64,000 nt of DNA from Microcebus murinus (taxonomy: Eukaryota > Chordata > Mammalia > Primates > Cheirogaleidae): contig NC_134108.1 in NCBI RefSeq assembly GCF_040939455.1, positions 35,942,501-36,006,500 on the forward strand, written 5' to 3'. The notes beneath the pieces were generated by a model. It was not told the DNA's origin. It was given only the letters and a program-made list of their open reading frames with translations, and did no database searches. The position numbers and the translations under genes were made by a program. Positions 24,033 through 35,366 of this stretch are shown here, in pieces; positions within the stretch are counted from its first letter, which is position 1, and each line of letters opens with the position of its first letter.

Positions 24033-24406
24033 AAAAGAAAATTAAGCCTAATTTAGACATGATTTCTAAAACTAAATTTGGGAAAAGGTGAAAACCACGT
24101 ATGGCGGAGTATACACATATATAAACACACACATATAATTTTCTAAAGTAAGCTTTACAGAAAACTTCAGACTTTAGTAGATCCCTATCTTGTTAACCTC
24201 AAATAATAATATATACTGTTTATATAGAGAATTTTCAGTTTATTTATGTAATATAATTACTCTTCTAAAATGAAACACCAAATACTCTTTTTCTCCACAC
24301 TTCATTAAGATAGTTATAAACATAATTCAGTTCAATACTGTAAATATTGTTCAATTATACCCAGATGTACATGTTTTTTCCCCTTTCCTCTTAGAGTTTA
24401 TCTCAC

Positions 24407-24571
24407 CTTGCACTTTGGACACTTCTGGGCATTCCTCTGCCCATGCTCAATTTCGCTGGCCCAGTGACGCAACAATTTGTCTCCTTTTTTGTATTCCTTG
24501 CAGTTAACACCTTCATGCCAAGGAGAGTGGCACTTAAAACACCAGACGAATTGGCAAGTGGGGCACTGGAT
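24407..24571 (-). CDS. RNF217: RNF217 coding exon: IBR domain and first RING2 ligands
   Basis: This 165-nt exon encodes 55 residues and is phase 0 at both ends, with acceptor TTACACAG and donor AAG|GTGAGA. The protein runs from IQCPTCQFVWCFKC to QRNAQKCPKCK. The IBR zinc ligands visible here are Cys3, Cys6, Cys11, Cys14, His19 and Cys24, in the C-x2-C-x4-C-x2-C-x4-H-x4-C spacing normal for IBR domains. CPKC (Cys51, Cys54) at the end supplies the first zinc pair of RING2. Residues 25-50, rich in Lys, Glu and Arg, form the IBR-RING2 linker. Because the length is a multiple of three, skipping it would keep frame but remove most of the IBR domain. Confidence 0.97.
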
Positions 24572-25819
24572 CTGTGTAAGAAAAAAATAATATTAAGTAC
24601 TAGTGGATATACTGAAAGTATCTAAAAGGGTAAGAATGGTGATGCTTGGGGAAATGAGCTAAAAGGATATAATTTAAAATACCTCCCCCTCTATAAGACC
24701 GAAAACCACAATAAGATATGAATATTGTTATCAAAGGAGGAAAGAATTACTTTGGCAAGGATGATTTGGCTGTTTGTAGACTATGCTGGAATTAAACACT
24801 TGGGGCATTCTGGAAATCAATCAGCTTTAAGAAAATCTCCCAGATTGCAGCACAGAGTAAAACTTGAAGGCTCATTATGCCCCAAATCTATTCATACTCT
24901 GGCTGCCCTCTAACTCACCTTTCCCTTGAACCCATTTCCCAGTCATTTTCATTGCCTTCTTACCAATGACTTGCTTCACCTTGTAAAACCAAAGCCCCAC
25001 AGATGCTTCATAAAATGAAAAACACTAGCAAACAACTGCTAAACCAGTACTTGCTATGAAGCACCATTTAAAATAATGGATATCCCTGGACTGTTACCAA
25101 TCTAAGGGAGGTTAACTATAAAAATGATACAAAGAATCCTATTGCTGGAAACATGTCAATAGGTTGGTCCTGTGGCCTGTACCTAGAAAACCATCAGAAA
25201 GAGGCTTTCATGTTTTCACTATGTGGAAGTGTATATGACAGCCTGTGTGTATGTCTAATGAAAATATGTCTTCCATTTGAAGCAGAAGATATTTTGTCTG
25301 ACATCCTTTATTTTGAATGAGTGGCATATCCCATTCTCACTATTTCTAGTCCTAACACTCTAAAAACATATGAGTATAACTTGACTTCCTTAGCCCCATG
25401 TGATTAAAATCAATTAATAATATGCTTCATGATGAATGATATTTGTAATCAACTATTCTCTTTGTTCCTGCACATTATGTCACTGCAGGACAAGTGAACT
25501 TACTGACTACATTTTAAGGATTAGTTAGAATTTATTTTGGTAAACTCTATATAATATCACCACTTAATCTTTTGGAAAATCACTTTTTTTGACATCAGAG
25601 AGTCTACTATATAGACTGAGTGGCAATTACAATAACAGCTCTCCCGTTAATAATTCAAAGCACTGCAGTTTCTCTTATGTCAAGAATAGATAAGGTTCTT
25701 TCTATGTAAATATGAAGTAATAAAAGTATTTTTGTTTTTAATTTTATATAAAAATAGCATTTTGTCATAAGATTTACAAAATCTTCACATTTACTTATTT
25801 ACTGAAATTCTGTTAAATG

Positions 25820-26035
25820 GTAATACATGTACTGAATGCATTACCTACATTGTTTATTTTTTACCCTCAAAACAATGCTTCTAAGTAGGTATGAACATCA
25901 TGAGTTTACAGACGATGAAACTAAGACTCAGAGAGATTCAATAACTTGCCCAAGATAACATGGCAAGTGTGCACAAAGAAGAAATTTAAACATAAGTTTG
26001 TCTGGCTCCAAGGCCAGCATACTTTTCATCATGCC
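25820..26035 (-). repeat. MIR SINE, antisense
   Basis: GAAACTAAGACTCAGAGAGA, then ATAACTTGCCCAAGATAACA, then TTGTCTGGCTCCAAGGCCAG reproduce the reverse complement of the MIR core in order. Confidence 0.75.
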
Positions 26036-26729
26036 AAAACCCTTCTTTATACTAAACAGCATCCCTTCTTTGACAATTGACAACTTAAAATGTGGTAGTC
26101 AAAGATGGTCATGTGGTTAAACTATTCAGCAAGTCAGAATTCTACATGATTGCCAACATAAGGTAGATTTTGAAAATTCTTTTCAAGATTTTACTCACAT
26201 CAATTGAAAAACTGGTTTACATTTTTTAAAAAAGGATGTTTCTATTCAGTCATTTAAAATAATTCCTTTTGCCTTTTTGATCATTAGCATTAAAATAAGT
26301 CATTTTTTAAAGTAAAAAGAATGAGTTGAAGTGGGTGAGATTCAGGTAGTAAAACATTATAAAATGTTTATTCCCCTATGTCACTGAATAATGAAGAATA
26401 GATGTAAATATCACATGGGGCTTTCCTTTTGAATATAATGAATGAAATGAGGAAGAAGTCTGAATGAAAGACACTGCTTTTCCTCATGCATCTGCCGTTA
26501 TGTCAGAATGGTCTGCACACTTAATTCAGCTGTTCTATTAGAAATTATTCATAATTCTAAATCTGGACTCTAGCAAAAAATCATTACTTATCAAACTCAA
26601 AATATTAGACAACATCCATATGCAAATGTAGTACTGCAAATATAAGAGCTAATTCAGTTTTCCAAGAAGAATTTGAATTATTAGAACTTCCGGTTAAACA
26701 CATACTCAATAATGAAACACATTTATCGA

Positions 26730-27200
26730 TTCATTTGCCCATTCAACAAATATTTATTGAGCACCTTCAAGTAGTAGGAACTAATTATACTGATTTTAGG
26801 CAAACAACAAAAAAATAGAAAATACTTGTCCTTAAGGAATTTACTGGGGGCAGATATGTATGCAAGCACTGTCCAGAGAGTATCCAGCCATATTATATTT
26901 TATTGTTATATTAACAATGGCTGGATACTTTTGGGACATCCCTCGTAAACCCAAACAGCTATAAAATCACTTAACAACTGCTAGAGTAGAAGCTTGGACA
27001 AGTGGGTACCATGAGAAAGAGGCTTCGGATCAGGCGGGAAGATATATGTTGTCATAAGCAGTGAGTAGGATGTCACTGGGACATGTGATGGGTTAACACT
27101 TCGGGCAGAGGGTCCAGCCTGAGCCACCACACAAAGGCCTGAGAGCACATGGTGTGCTGGGGAAACAGCAAGTGTTCTAATGTAGCTGAAATGGAGATGT
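26730..27200 (-). repeat. LINE-2 3' region, antisense
   Basis: Begins with CCATTCAACAAATATTTATT and GAGCACC, the reverse complement of an L2 3' end, and continues with CCTTAAGGAATTTACTGGGG and GCCTGAGCCACCACACAAAG. A palindromic insertion interrupts it at about 26867-26947. Confidence 0.6.
26867..26947. mobile_element. Palindromic mariner/Tc1-like MITE candidate
   Basis: GTATCCAGCCAT (26880-26891) and ATGGCTGGATAC (26917-26928) are perfect inverted arms with a 25-base AT-rich spacer. The symmetry continues outward imperfectly (TGTCCAGAGA against TTTTGGGACA). The right end reads TTTTGGGACATCCCTCGTAA, a phrase resembling mariner termini. It interrupts an L2 copy. Exact ends and TA duplication are uncertain. 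Confidence 0.55.
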
Positions 27201-30009
27201 CACTTCAGCTTGCTCAATCCTAAGCCTTGCAGAAGTGTCCAAGAAACAGGGTCCAATAAGTTCCCATAATCCGGGCATGTCTCCCAAATATGCTGTGGTC
27301 CAGAAACTCCTCATATGAAACATGTAAAAATTATGGCTGTCAGGCTAGGGTGTGTCCTAAAGAAACTAACTAGTATGGTAAATAATCAGGAAGTCTTGTA
27401 ATTATAAAAAGATTTTTAAAGAACTGAAGATGCTTTTATTGAAGAGAAGATGTGAAGAAATGTAGGGTGTTAAAGAGCGGAGAAAAGGAGTCTTTGATGC
27501 ATGGCTTCAAATTCTTCAAGGAAGCACTGTCTGTTCCCTTATAACATCAAATCCTAAAGCCAGAGTGGTGGCAATGAAGGGAGATTCTCCTTAAGGGAAA
27601 ACATGGCTTGACTTCTTGCATTGAATTACTCTCTGAGATTTCACTGTCTACTTGGGGATCTCTCCTTGCATGGATGTACCAGTAACATATGGGCTTCATG
27701 GGGCTCCCTTGAACATAGCCCAAATGTGGCCAAGTAATTTTGTCTTAATTTTTCACAGCACAACTGAAACAAAGCTGGAAAATGAAAGAGAAACTTTACT
27801 AAAGATTGGGGACCAAAAGCAGATAACATATGCAAAGAGTAACACATGACAAGATAAGCTGTATCAAGATATAGTGCTTATGCACATAAATAACCTTACT
27901 GACCTCCTTCAAATTTGGTTTCCAGGCTCTTTTTACATATGCAACACATTATTCATTGCACAATACATTTACCGTGATACTAGCTTTTAATTTCAAGTGG
28001 GAGGCATGCTTTCCTAGGACAGCATGCCAAAACTTGGGAATGGGAGTTATTCGAAAAGAGTACTCTCTCCCTAATTTGAGCATGACTGTTTCATAACAGT
28101 CCACCTTTCTCCTATCACATGGAAACACTTTTAAGCATTTATAGACTCTTCCTCTAAATCCAGAAAGCAAAGCCCAGAGAAGCATTTGAGTCTACTTCTT
28201 GTCTGAGGACTTGTTTTTTCACTAATGAATATAAAAGGTACTGGAAAAGTCTGCCTGGTTTGTGTAGCCCAAACTTCTAGCCAGAAATCTGTGGCATCAT
28301 CCTGTTTTCAACAGGACACCTTGTTCTGAACACAACACAGTAAGGCTAACATCTCACAAAAAGTGTACATACAAAGTAGCAGGAGGGCCACTTGATTACA
28401 CAGTGTATAGGAGGAAATGGGAATAGTCTCTATAACTACTAAGTGAAAGCAGGAGAGAGACAGACCCTGGCCTGAAGGTAACAACGAATTCTTTCACATT
28501 AGAGCCTTTTGAAAACGGAAAAGAATGATTCTGTAGATGTGAAGTTTCTTAATAAAGGAAGTGTTCAGAGCCTAACTGGCCACCTGGGAGGCATACTGTA
28601 GAGAGGACTCATGTGCTGTGTAGACAGCCCCATTAGGTTCTCTTACAGATCTAAGAGAGTAAATATGGAAAGGTAGAAGTACAGAGGGTGGTAGATGAGA
28701 AATATTTTAATACAAGGTCCAAACTCCACTTTTTCTAGAATATCTTCTGGACCATTTTATAATGAACACCAGACTTGGCTTTCTTTAACCCACTATCCCA
28801 CTGGCCAACACAGAGAAATGATTCCTCACTTGTTTCTTGTGCTGAAGACCCAAGGGACCATCTGCTGAAGTGCAAAAACCAGTTCTTGATACTACTGCAG
28901 GTCAATTTATGGTAGCTGTAAGCCTCGATTATTATAATTATTATAGTTTTTTTTTAATAAGGTCAGATGTAGGCTAAAATATCAGCTAAATTCTGATATT
29001 TGGCTGTTAGAAGTTCAAGCTCAAGTAAAAACTTTAAAAATGTTATTACGGCTAATTTATACATCAAGAAAGCTAACAAAGAACAACTTAACAAAGCACC
29101 TCATTAGTAACTGGAGGGAGACATGCACTCCAATAAAATTTAGTAGGCTTGCATCATAGCTGAGTATTATAAATTTTTTCAAGGGTAACATATAACACAC
29201 CCTTTGTTTTAAACTGGCTTCTTTAAACAGGGCTAGACGACATCGTCTTTATCGCCGTCATAAATCTACGCCAACAACAACCATTTAAGAAACTACACTT
29301 GTTTTCTATCGGCTCCTGACATGGATGATGCATTAATTCCAACAGAAATCAGAATGTGTCATAAACTAACCTGACCTTGCAGGGCTGATGCACCACTGGA
29401 TTCTCTATTTGTAAACACTGTCAACTTAAAGTGATGGTGTCAGGGAAAAACATAAGAACAAAGGAGCATACTAATTATGCTTTCATGGAAAAGCTTTAAC
29501 CATTTTTTACATTTGGAAAACAACCAGAAAAAAGCTTAAGCATATTTTAAAGTACACCAAATAGGAACACCCTATTTATTTGACTGTATTCCTCAAGCAC
29601 TTAGAAAAATTATTTTACCACACAAGGAAATAAAATATATGTGCATTCTATAAAATATGATTTCCACCCAAAGAGTTTATAATTACAAGGGAGAAAAAAG
29701 AATGCTAAGAAGGTAAGAATATACAAAGAGTTTTTCCAGGACATTTTTATTGGCTTTTATCTTTCACCTTGTGGTACATCAAAGCACCATTGTATAAATT
29801 ACCAAGACCAAGTTTCTGCTTAACATTTATCGGAAGAAGAGTGGATATTATTATTAGTTTTGCCTCAAGGAAATCAAGAAGAGAATTCCCTGTAACATGT
29901 TCCCTGTGTTGATGTGCATGGCCTTCAACTCTCACTCCAAATCAATATGAAAAGGGGGATTATTTTTTAGTCTACATCTGGAATAATCATGAAACCTAGA
30001 ATTGCATCT

Positions 30010-30400
30010 ACCTCAGTAAAACTCCTATGAGTAAAATAACTATTTTGAATCCTTTGCAGGTATCTCTTCTCTTCCATGAAGAACTGTTATCACTTTCCCT
30101 ACTTCCCAAAGCATATTTTTTTCATTTCTGTGAGTTCAATGACAATCCCATCCCCTACCCCCCAGTATTGATGACTCTTTGTCAGATCACTCCCAAGCCA
30201 CATATTTTGGACATCTCTTTGATGCCCAAAAGAGTCTTCAAACTTAACACTATCGATACATTCACATTGAACTAATTTTCCCCTCCCCACACCTGCTGCT
30301 CCTCCAAATAGTCAATTCCATTCCCCCTTTCTGCCCACCATCCATCAATCACCCCGTCTTTTATTCCATCTCTATTCTTTATGACTCCACCATTCCCTTC
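30010..30400 (+). repeat. Probable LINE-2 fragment
   Basis: Pyrimidine-rich sequence (CCAAAAGAGTCTTCAAACTT, ACCTGCTGCTCCTCCAAATA, ACCATCCATCAATCACCCCG) with the flavour of the L2 untranslated/ORF end region. Diverged. Confidence 0.4.
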
Positions 30401-30439
30401 TCAATACCCAGTGTTGCTCGTTCTGCTCTCTTTGCCTAA

Positions 30440-30655
30440 TAAGGGCAACAACCATAATACTTTCTAGTATGTGTTGAGCACTTACTATGTGTCAGACTTG
30501 GTGCTAAGCGATTTATATGTGTGTGATCTCATTTAATCTTTACCACATGCTTATGACATAGGTCTGAAGATGTGAAAACTGTACTTGAGGTTACAGAGCT
30601 AAGGTGCGACAGGCTGAGTGTTTAGTGTGAAGCCAGGGCTCTGACCTACCTTTTC
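30440..30655 (-). repeat. MIR SINE, antisense
   Basis: GTGTTGAGCACTTACTATGT, GATCTCATTTAATCTTTACC, GGTTACAGAGCTAAGGTGCG and GAAGCCAGGGCTCTGACC follow reverse MIR order. Confidence 0.7.
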
Positions 30656-30805
30656 CACCTTGGTAAATTCAACATTTCAAGGCTGAGTTTAATGTGTTTG
30701 CTCTCAAACAAAACCTTCCCAATCTCTCCTGTTCTTTCTTCTATGCTCTAAGTATTTTTCCTCCTACATTTATTACAATACACGTTGTTATTTACACATT
30801 GGCCC

Positions 30806-30990
30806 ACTTATTAGTTCCTTCAACAAATATATTTTTAACGCATACACCACCAGACACAGAGCTTGACACAGGTTATCAGCAGTGAATGAAGCAAGCCTGG
30901 ACCTAGCCTCCTAGAGACCAGTTAGAAAGAGAAACTTTAAGCAAATAACCACACAAATACACCATAAAATGTCAGATGATAATTGCTATG
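30806..30990 (-). repeat. LINE-2 3' fragment, antisense
   Basis: TTCCTTCAACAAATATATTT, CAGTGAATGAAGCAAGCCTG and a tail with GATGATAATTGCTATGGAGA match the antisense L2 pattern. Confidence 0.5.
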
Positions 30991-31567
30991 GAGAACAACT
31001 TCGGGTGTGGGTAACGTGTCTGTCTCCAGGCATCACATGAGTGCATTAGTGTAGCAACTTCAACATTTTTTTAAATTTTTTCACCATTAACTTCTTCCCT
31101 ATATTGATATGCAGTTGGTGTTGCACTAAAAAATTATAGAAACTTTCCAGGTTAGATATTAAATTTCTAATTAGAAATCAAAGTCAATCTTGTAGGAATG
31201 GTATGGTAAGCCTTTTTGGAATCATGGCAAGAGTTACAGTGACAAGAAGAAACAAATTTTATGAATGAAAAAGACTGGATTTGACCAAAGGCAAGGTTGT
31301 CTCAACATAAATCTCTCAATTCAGGAATGCATTTGTTCCATTTGATATAGTATGAGGTTGACAATGTTCAGAACATAATGAAAAGCTCTATTTACTCAAA
31401 TTTTTGCCAGAATGGAGTTGTTGAGTGAGGGCCTACAGAGATAAATGGAGACTTAAGAGTTCTGGTTATTGCTTATTGATACATTGTGTTTACCCCTTCT
31501 TTCATCTGCTGAGTATGAAAATTTTAATAAGTGGTTTTTGCAAAAACCCATATAAATGAAACCCCCA

Positions 31568-31924
31568 AGTATAATATTTTATTTTATTTATTGTTTTTTT
31601 GAGACAAAGTCTCACTCTGTTCCCTGGGTTAGAATGCCGTGGTGTCATTCTAGTTCACAGCAACCTCGAACTCCTGGGCTCAGGCAATCCTTCTGCCTCA
31701 GCCTCCCAAGTAGCTGGGACTACAGACATGCACCACCATGCCTGGCTCAATTCTTCTATATATTTTTTTAGCTGTCCAGCTAATTTCTTTCTATTTTTTT
31801 TTTAGTAGAGATGGGGTCTTACTCTTGCTCAGGCTGGTCTCGAACTCCTGACCTCCAGTGATCTTCCTGCCCTGGCCTCCCAGAGTGCTAGAATTACAGG
31901 CCTCATGAGCCACCATGTCCAGCC
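31568..31924 (-). repeat. Alu SINE, antisense, older copy
   Basis: The plus strand reads T-rich tail, GAGACAAAGTCTCACTCTGT, CAAGTAGCTGGGACTACAGA, then a linker, GTAGAGATGGGGTCTTACTC and CTGGTCTCGAACTCCTGACC, ending CATGAGCCACCATGTCCAGC. Full length and more diverged than the neighbouring lemur-type copy. Confidence 0.92.
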
Positions 31925-32272
31925 CAAGTATGATATTTTAGATCTTAAACTTCATGTAAGGAGCACTCATTCAGCTATAAAATAGCTGTAATATTTTTGA
32001 ACAATTTTAATCTGCTATATTAAGTGCTTATGAATTGACAACAAAAGCCATAATAAATGCTCAAAGAGTGACATCCTGGATCAAGATACCATAACTCAAT
32101 GACTTAGAATAATATTACAATAAACATTACGAGTGTTTTATCAATAGATATAAAACCTACTTAAGGCTGTAAATATTATGTAGAGATGTTAAATTGCTCA
32201 GAAATGGTAGTCATTAGCAATAACATTTTTCCCCTGTTTTTGTTGCCTTACAATGCAATTTATTACATTTAA

Positions 32273-32519
32273 ATTTTTTTTTTTTTTTGAGACAGAGTCT
32301 CGCTTTGTTGCCCAGGTTAGAGTGAGTGCCTTAGCGTCAGCTCACAGCAACCTCAAACTCCTGGGCTCAAGCGATCCTGCTGCCTCAGCCTCCCAAGTAG
32401 CTGGGACTACAGGCATGCGCCACCATGCCCGGCTAATTTTTTCTATATACATTAGTTGGCCAATTAATTTCTTTCTATTTATAGTAGAGACGGGGTCTCG
32501 CTCTTGCTCAGAGTCTCAC
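32273..32519 (-). mobile_element. 5'-truncated lemur-type Alu with target-site duplication
   Basis: The poly-T tail starts at 32273, followed by GAGACAGAGTCTCGCTTTGT, the right monomer, the linker TTAGTTGGCCAATTAATTTC and part of the left monomer. The left monomer's 5' part is missing and the Alu ends near CTCTTGCTCAGAG. Identical TTTATTACATTTAA duplications lie at 32259-32272 and 32520-32533, so the truncation happened at insertion. Confidence 0.9.
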
Positions 32520-34163
32520 TTTATTACATTTAAGTATTTAAATTCACACCTCTTAAAATTATGATAAACTACACCAATCTGAAAGTGGGTTCTGTTATTG
32601 GAGAAACTGAATTTTAAAAACTACAGCAAAATGAAAATTGTCTATCTGTTCACCACAAAGAACAAGATCTTGGTCTCAGTATAGGGTGCTCTCTAGAGCC
32701 ATGAATGCCACTGTTGGTTTGTCAGAGTATCCATGTTAGTGCTCTCCTTACCCATAATATCCAGACAGGTATGGGCATGTAAATCATCAGATAGTTAATG
32801 TAAGTGTGGCAGCCGGTCCAAAGGCAGTGAGTTATCTCAGTTGATTGTTTACAGTCAGTTACAGATTGAACTCCTTGTTCTACTACTTTCCTCCCTTCTC
32901 ACTACTTCATTTGAATAGTCTTAAAAAAAAATGTAGAGTGTGATGTTTAATGATGAGAAATGCTATATAAATATTATATAAAAGTAGCAAAAGTCATTGA
33001 TTCAGGAATTGTTTGAATCATCCCTTGTACAACAGGGAACAGGAAAACTATTTACCTCTTCTGTTACAGATCTTCTCTTCTTCAAGAGTAAAGAAAAGCA
33101 ACACAAAATAATCATCCTCAAATTCTGTGGTAGCTTTACTCTTGCTCAAATTTGTTCAATATTTTCACTTTACAGTATACTGAGATTTCCATCTCTCATC
33201 TACCCCTGGGGAGGATTTTAAATTCCATCATCAACATTTATTTTGTATTGAATTCCACCTCTCCCAAAGCAAATTTTCTTTACCTTTGCTCATCAAAAGA
33301 AAACAGTTGCGTTTACTAAATTTAAGATTTTGATTGGAGGAAGCATGACATTGGGAAATGGTATCAGAAGATTCTTGGTTCACTCAAAATTATACAAATA
33401 TAAGATCTTATATACGTCAATTTCTACATATTTCACTCTTAATACATGTACATTGTGATAAATTATGCTCATCACAATGTGATTTTTGGATGAAATCCAA
33501 CAGTTTACGTTGCCATAATTGTACTATTATACCTCCTTTTACTCATTTCTTCAGAACAACACATTTATAAATTACTCAATTATTTCCACTTTGATTCAAT
33601 TTTGTATAAATTTTAATTATCACAAATTCAAAAATTAGTATAGTCTGAGTTTATATGTATCTAATTCTAAACATTATTTAGAAAAAAAGTCTAATATCCT
33701 GATTTATGGAATAACAAGTCCTTCTAAAGCTATTAATTTCCTGAAAACATACAATAGAAATAAAAATGACTTAAAATAACCTAAGGTTATATAGCATCGA
33801 ATAAAAGTATTCTATTGATGTTAAGTCAGCATTCAGCATTACTATAGGGTAGAAGTTTAAGTTATACAATTTTGTATCCTTGAAAATGATACTTTTTACA
33901 TAAGGAAAAAGAGGTTTTTTTTCTAACAGTTATACTTTAAAGAGACTAGCCTGCACAAAAACCATACATTAAAAAACTATGAGAGTCAAGTAGTTTCAAA
34001 GAGCGATGACTCATTGAGAAGCTTTGACTAAACTGTAAATATAATAGCTCATTATTCCAACAGCTGAGGAAACTACTTGCTAAACCACAGTCCCCTCAAA
34101 ACTACAGGATGAGTAATGTAGCGACCACTGCCTCCAAGACACAGAGCATGGACAAAAACTTAC

Positions 34164-34218
34164 CTTACATGGAGATGACTTCAAACAGCCTTTGAAACCA
34201 CTTCATCCTGCCATTTTG
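34164..34218 (-). other. Candidate cryptic (poison) exon in RNF217
   Basis: On the minus strand a pyrimidine-rich tract with CCTTGTCATTACAG is followed by 55 bases and a consensus donor (GTAAG|GTAAGT). Read in the phase left by the upstream exon it would add 17 residues and a TAA stop, and 55 is not a multiple of three. It is therefore either a chance splice pair or a regulatory poison exon. No expression evidence is available. Confidence 0.3.
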
Positions 34219-34439
34219 CTGTAATGACAAGGATGAAAACTACTGCCACAGCCTCACTGGTTTTCTGCTTCATTTACTGTGAAGGTTCTCTACTCTGCTG
34301 TACATTGGTCACCTGGTGAGCCTCAAATATTTGCAAGACAATTGTCCTGGGGTGGGCCCCCAGGGGTGCTGGTGTGTCCACAAGCTCTCCAGGTAATTCT
34401 GTAGTTCAGGGCTGTGACTCAATGATCTGTTGCCACAGT

Positions 34440-34975
34440 TTTGCCTTGGTTTCCCAGTTTCAGTCTCATCCTGTTGTGAGCGCCGCCAGAATGATATTTC
34501 CCTAATGCCTATGGAATTGAATCCAAACTTCTGCACGCAGTGTACAAGACTCAACAAGACCCACTCGCACCTGCCTGAACGGCTGCCTCTCCCCTACTCT
34601 CTCCCCACCAGTTCTAGAGGCAGCTGTTTCTAGTATGCCTGGCCCCAGACTCACAGCTTAGGCATTGACTGATTCTTTGCTCAGAAATGCTCTCCCCATT
34701 TCTCTGCCTGGAGAACAGCACCTCCTCTGTGAAGACATTCCTGACATCCTAGTACCTATCCCTCCTTTGAGCGTCGTCAAAGCACCCTTTGTACAGAGTT
34801 TTGGTAGTTTTTTGTTTTTCTAAGCATTTTGAACTGTCATTTTCTAACATGTCTCTTATACCTTCATTAGACTTTTTTGACGCAGGGACTATATCACATT
34901 TGCTCATATCCCCCAAACTTAGCACACTGCCTAGCATATATACTGGCATTCTATATTTGCTAAATAAATGAAAGA
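34440..34975 (+). repeat. LINE-2 3' region, sense
   Basis: TGGAATTGAATCCAAACTTC, CTTTGCTCAGAAATGCTCTC, CTGTGAAGACATTCCTGACA, then GACGCAGGGACTATATCACA and CTAAATAAATGAAAGAATA follow L2 sense order to its 3' end. ORFs on both strands here derive from the L2. Confidence 0.7.
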
Positions 34976-35366
34976 ATACCATTTTATACTATTTTCACTT
35001 ATAGTCAGGGCTAGGGGAGATTTACATTGGGACCACTGAAAAACTCATGCTTACACTTAAAAAAAAAAAAGCCTTAGTATCTGATAATAGTAATGACTAT
35101 TACTCTGAAGATTAGCCTCTCAATGAGGTTACCAGATGAATTTTCAACATGTTTAAAGTCAAAGGAAAAACTTTAATAACATCCTTGAGAGTACTCTCTT
35201 ATCATCAGTCTCCCCAAACCACAGGTTTTCAGAATCACAGCTGATAGATGCTCACCTTTGGCTCTAGTAAAGGAAGGAAGCCCCCTCAATGCCCACCACA
35301 AGTTGACCTAATTTGGCTTCTCCCATCATGTGACATCTAACCCGCAACTCTGGAGAATGCGCTTAC

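Larger units (their letters stand above)
9036..24406 (-). other. RNF217: RNF217 intron between the IBR and RING2 exons
   Basis: A 15.4-kb intron. It contains a microsatellite near 10.67 kb, a lemur Alu inside a MIR at 11.0-11.4 kb, a MIR at 12.3 kb, a large LINE-2 territory from 14.1 to 16.9 kb, a hAT-like MITE near 17.2 kb, an AluJ-like copy at 17.7 kb, short LINE-1 3' insertions at 19.1 and 24.0 kb, and old LINE-1 at 21.3-22.3 kb. The parts near 9.1-10.6, 12.5-14.0 and 22.5-23.9 kb show only AT-rich unique DNA. Confidence 0.85.
24572..35366 (-). other. RNF217: RNF217 intron between the RING1/IBR exon and the IBR exon
   Basis: A 10.8-kb intron. Recognised parts are a MIR at 25.8 kb, an L2 with an embedded palindromic MITE at 26.7-27.2 kb, L2 and MIR pieces at 30.0-31.0 kb, two Alus at 31.6 and 32.3 kb, a splice-like cryptic exon at 34.2 kb, and an L2 at 34.4-35.0 kb. 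I recognise nothing in 27.3-29.9 kb except a small CpG cluster at 29.24 kb, and nothing in 32.6-34.1 kb. Confidence 0.85.

Noticed and set aside
31556..32564. ORFs of 68-103 residues with LPG/ECRG-like phrases
   Set aside because: Antisense Alu translations, a well-known artefact.
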